Assembly (NCBI GenBank): GCA_050249455.1
Contig: JBFWQM010000115.1
Coordinates: 1 to 15,933, forward strand
Origin: JBFWQM01 sp050249455
Lineage (GTDB): Bacteria > Pseudomonadota > Alphaproteobacteria > MPNO01 > VGEU01
Length of the DNA: 15,933 bases
Direction of reading: 5' to 3'
Each line of letters starts with the position of its first letter. The first letter of the stretch is position 1. The notes under the pieces were generated by a model. The model worked only from the letters and a program-made list of their open reading frames with translations, searched no databases and was not told the origin of the DNA. A program made the translations under genes and the position numbers. Shown one piece after another: positions 14,901 through 15,933 of this stretch.

Positions 14901-15097
14901 GCAACGTCTACGTCAACCGGTCGATGGTCGGGGCCGTCGTCGGCATGCAGCCGTTCGGCGGCGAGGGGCTGTCCGGCACCGGCCCCAAGGCGGGCGGGCC
15001 GCATTATCTGCCGCGCTTCGCGGTCGAGCGCACGGTGTCGATCAACACCACGGCGACGGGCGGCAACACGCAGCTGCTGTCGCTGGCGGAGGAGTAG
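11963..15097 (+). CDS. putA: Bifunctional proline dehydrogenase / L-glutamate gamma-semialdehyde dehydrogenase (PutA)
   Basis: A 1044-aa enzyme that oxidises proline to glutamate with FAD and NAD+, channelling the semialdehyde between two sites at the inner membrane surface. After a helical arm (~1-200), the PRODH barrel (~205-485) shows SVKLSALHPRYE (251-262), TVDAEEAARLDLSLE (292-306), VRLVKGAYWDSEIKRSQ (354-370), THNAHT (410-415), YQRLHGMGEALYD and YLVRRLLENGANTSFVN. The aldehyde dehydrogenase half (~560-1030) has ISPWNFP (694-700), Lys721 in AKPAEQTP, FTGSVEVGRA, Glu798 in ETGGQNA, and catalytic Cys832 in AGQRCSALR. There is no N-terminal ribbon-helix-helix domain, so this is the short form that cannot repress its own gene. 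No Lrp/PutR-like regulator is next to it. GGACGG lies 6 nt before the ATG, a weak ribosome site. Identification is secure. Confidence 0.97.
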   Translation: MDDMPSFLGPLPPDDPTRRALRRAYRVDEAKAVAACLAAIDLTPAARARIAAAAQGYVAEARRRRSSFGGIDAFLNEYALSTQEGVVLMCLAEALLRIPDAATADRLIRDKLRDADWQRHLGRSESILVNASTWGLMLTGRVIRLDGGAGDMGGFLNRLVARSGEPIIRQSLVQAMRIMSRQFVMGRTIGEALDRAEEDDHARYRHSFDMLGEAAHTAADAARYLDAYAEAIAAVGARAAGRGPVEAPSISVKLSALHPRYEATQRARVLAELTPRLVSLARLARDAQIGLTVDAEEAARLDLSLEVIERAWADPSLRDWGGFGLAVQAYQRRALPVIDWLAALAQGRRDRLMVRLVKGAYWDSEIKRSQEQGLASYPVFTRKGSTDVSYLACARRMIDAADRLYPQFATHNAHTVAAIAEMSADAPFEYQRLHGMGEALYDQIVGDRPCRVYAPVGSHEDLLPYLVRRLLENGANTSFVNRWIDDDVPVSAVVADPIARTESLRAAPHPQIPAPLDIAGPERRIARGVDLVDPLALAPFAAALAGVAGDGWTAAPVIDGARVRGTTRAANDPADRRRVIGAVVEGDAETAAVAVRAAAAGQPAWAEFGAERRADVLAAAADILEADMAALVALCIREGGKTVADSVSDVREAIDYCRYYAVRARRDFAPYGLPGPTGESNRLSLHGRGVFACISPWNFPVAIFAGQVAAALAAGNAVVAKPAEQTPLCAAAVVARLHRAGVPAGALHLVPGDGKVGAALVADPGVAGVAFTGSVEVGRAIARALAARDGPIAPLIAETGGQNAMIVDSSALPEQVVTDVVTSAFLSAGQRCSALRVLFLQDEVADRTLAMLTGAMEELAVGDPALLATDVGPVIDDDAREALARHAGRMEREGRLLRRARLPGATEHGTFFAPVVFEIDRLDRLTGEVFGPVLHVIRYDADRLDDVLAAVKSTGYGLTLGIHSRIDSTVEAVRRALPVGNVYVNRSMVGAVVGMQPFGGEGLSGTGPKAGGPHYLPRFAVERTVSINTTATGGNTQLLSLAEE

Positions 15098-15115
15098 GGG
15101 CCGCGCGAGCCAGAC

Positions 15116-15139
15116 GGTCCCATGAAATAAGAAGGGACC
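15116..15139 (+). repeat. Short hairpin after putA
   Basis: GGTCCC (15116-15121) and GGGACC (15134-15139) are exact inverted repeats around the A-rich loop ATGAAATAAGAA. An outer pairing CGAGCC (15106-15111) with GGCTCG (15147-15152) is also possible but would compete with the larger palindrome at 15144-15239. It has no T-run, so a Rho-independent terminator role is doubtful; it may protect the putA 3' end or be part of the neighbouring repeat. Confidence 0.5.
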
Positions 15140-15143
15140 ATGG

Positions 15144-15239
15144 GCGGGCTCGACCTGCGTATCCAGCGCCCGAGGTCAGCGCGCAAGAGGCTCTCCTGCG
15201 CGGCAATGCCGCGCTGCTGGATATGCGGGTCGAGCCCGC
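15144..15239. repeat. 96-nt intergenic palindromic element (REP/BIME-like)
   Basis: The 24-nt arms at 15144-15167 and 15216-15239 are inverted repeats that differ at two places; both differences are G-U pairs in a plus-strand transcript, giving an unbroken 24-bp RNA stem. The 48-nt interior can form smaller hairpins: GCGCA/TGCGC (15181-15185 with 15197-15201), or GCGCGGC/GCCGCGC (15198-15204 with 15208-15214). Translating it gives the residues CWICGSSPRMT, typical of dispersed intergenic palindromes in alphaproteobacterial genomes. It fills most of the putA-nucleoside hydrolase gap. Copy number cannot be seen from one window, where it occurs once. Confidence 0.7.
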
Positions 15240-15281
15240 GTATGACTCCTTTTCCTGCTTGGGGAACGTCTGGCCAAATCC

Positions 15282-15933
15282 GTGCCGCTGCCCTTGTTGA
15301 TCGACTGCGACCCGGGGACCGACGATGCCGTCGCGCTGATGCTGGCGCTCGCGTCGCCGGAAGCGCTCGACGTGCGGGCGGTGACGACGGTGGGCGGCAA
15401 CGTGCCGCTCGACCTCACCACCGACAACGCCCGGCGGCTGGTCGAGCTGGCGGGACGGCCCGACGTGCCGGTGGCGGCCGGCTGCCCCGGACCGATCCTG
15501 CGCCGGCTGCAGAGCGCGCGCGACGTGCACGGGGCCGACGGCCTGGGCGGCATCGTCCTGCCGCCGGCGGCGGTCGCGCCGGTGGCCGACCATGCGGTCG
15601 ACCTGATCGTCGAGACGGCGCGCGCGGTCGACGGCCTGACGGTCGCCATGCTCGGCCCGATGACCAACCTTGCCGTCGCGCTGGTCAAGGCACCCGACGT
15701 CGCGGCGCGGATCGCGGCGGTGGTGTTCATGGGCGGCACCATCGGGCCGGGCAACGTCACGCCGCATGCGGAGTTCAACGTCTATGTCGACCCGCACGCG
15801 GCCGCGGTGGTGCTGGGCTCCGGCATTCCCCAGACGATGATCGGGCTCAACCTGACGCACCAGGTGCTGGCGAACCCGGCGCGGGCCGCCGCGGTGGCGG
15901 CGATCACCGCCGGTCCCGCCCGGGCGGTCGCCG
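15282..15933 (+). CDS. Nucleoside hydrolase (IunH family), 3' truncated by window end
   Basis: About 217 codons of a nucleoside N-ribohydrolase are visible; the gene runs off the window. It splits nucleosides into base and ribose. The Ca2+-binding signature DCDPGTDDAVALMLAL begins at residue 8, with the conserved Asp cluster (Asp10, Asp14, Asp15). VTTVGGNVPLDLTTDNA, VHGADGLGG, MLGPMTNLAVAL, VVFMGG and EFNVYVDPHAA, all family landmarks, follow in order. The catalytic His region near residue 240 lies outside the window, so purine or pyrimidine preference cannot be judged. The start is uncertain: GTG 15282 is the first conventional in-frame start after the TGA at 15243, but GGGGAA at 15261-15266 is 15 nt away. 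CTG 15270, giving an AKSVPLPLL beginning, lies only 3 nt from it, and TTG 15294 or 15297 are too close to the motif. Confidence 0.88.
   Translation, partial: MPLPLLIDCDPGTDDAVALMLALASPEALDVRAVTTVGGNVPLDLTTDNARRLVELAGRPDVPVAAGCPGPILRRLQSARDVHGADGLGGIVLPPAAVAPVADHAVDLIVETARAVDGLTVAMLGPMTNLAVALVKAPDVAARIAAVVFMGGTIGPGNVTPHAEFNVYVDPHAAAVVLGSGIPQTMIGLNLTHQVLANPARAAAVAAITAGPARAVA

Noticed and set aside
11678..15004. 1108-codon minus-strand open frame opposite putA
   Set aside because: An antisense frame kept open by GC-rich codon use; the composition is low-complexity Arg/Ala/Gly and the plus strand encodes a full PutA.
1..15933. CRISPR array, insertion sequence, integron or prophage remnant
   Set aside because: No spaced direct repeats, transposase, integrase or phage-like frame was found; the tRNA-Leu 3' end is intact and is followed by a terminator, not an integrase or attachment-site duplication.

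Overview
The window is about 15.9 kb of ordinary, very GC-rich chromosome (roughly 70% GC by eye) from an alphaproteobacterium, most likely of the Rhodospirillales type. This rests on four things: the end of the ribosomal alpha operon (rpoA-rplQ) followed by htrA, rarA, rluC, a HAD phosphatase and an ATP12 chaperone; ATP12 itself, which is known from Alphaproteobacteria and mitochondria; a CtrA-type TTAA-N7-TTAA site; and a response regulator with a YFGPDRRRR tail. The lineage is inferred, not proven. There is no IS element, phage gene, integrase or CRISPR array, and no stretch over 300 bases without a gene.

Layout. Positions 1-726 hold the 3' end of rpoA and all of rplQ. A strong intrinsic terminator (755-781) lies just past rplQ, yet inside the likely signal-peptide region of the next gene, a two-PDZ HtrA/DegP protease (723-2171). 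A tightly packed run follows: rarA (2174-3484), an RluC/RluD pseudouridine synthase (3481-4461), a HAD phosphatase (4517-5209), ATP12 (5206-5922) and acylphosphatase (5919-6206). Several of these overlap by 4 nt at GTGA. The acylphosphatase gene meets lipB, the only minus-strand gene (6203-6904), at a shared CTAG that supplies both stop codons.

A tRNA-Leu(GAG) gene (7013-7099) with its own promoter and terminator is followed by mgtE (7209-8609), preceded by a perfect 11-bp leader hairpin. Next come a short-chain dehydrogenase that can only start at CTG (8619-9293) and an atypical SLC13-type permease (9331-10716). A candidate CtrA box (10723-10737) precedes a two-gene signalling unit: a single-domain response regulator (10814-11374) and an Hpt-like protein whose usual phospho-His position is Phe (11385-11891).

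A short-type bifunctional putA (11963-15097) converts proline to glutamate and has a consensus -10 element upstream. Between it and a truncated nucleoside hydrolase (15282-window end) lie a small hairpin and a 96-nt palindromic element with 24-bp arms, which looks like a dispersed intergenic repeat.

Most genes are housekeeping: transcription and translation, envelope proteolysis, replication restart, rRNA modification, ATP synthase assembly, lipoylation, Mg2+ uptake and proline catabolism. I found no undescribed multi-gene system. The points most worth a second look are the terminator inside htrA, the CTG start, the CtrA box with the degenerate Hpt partner, and the palindromic element.
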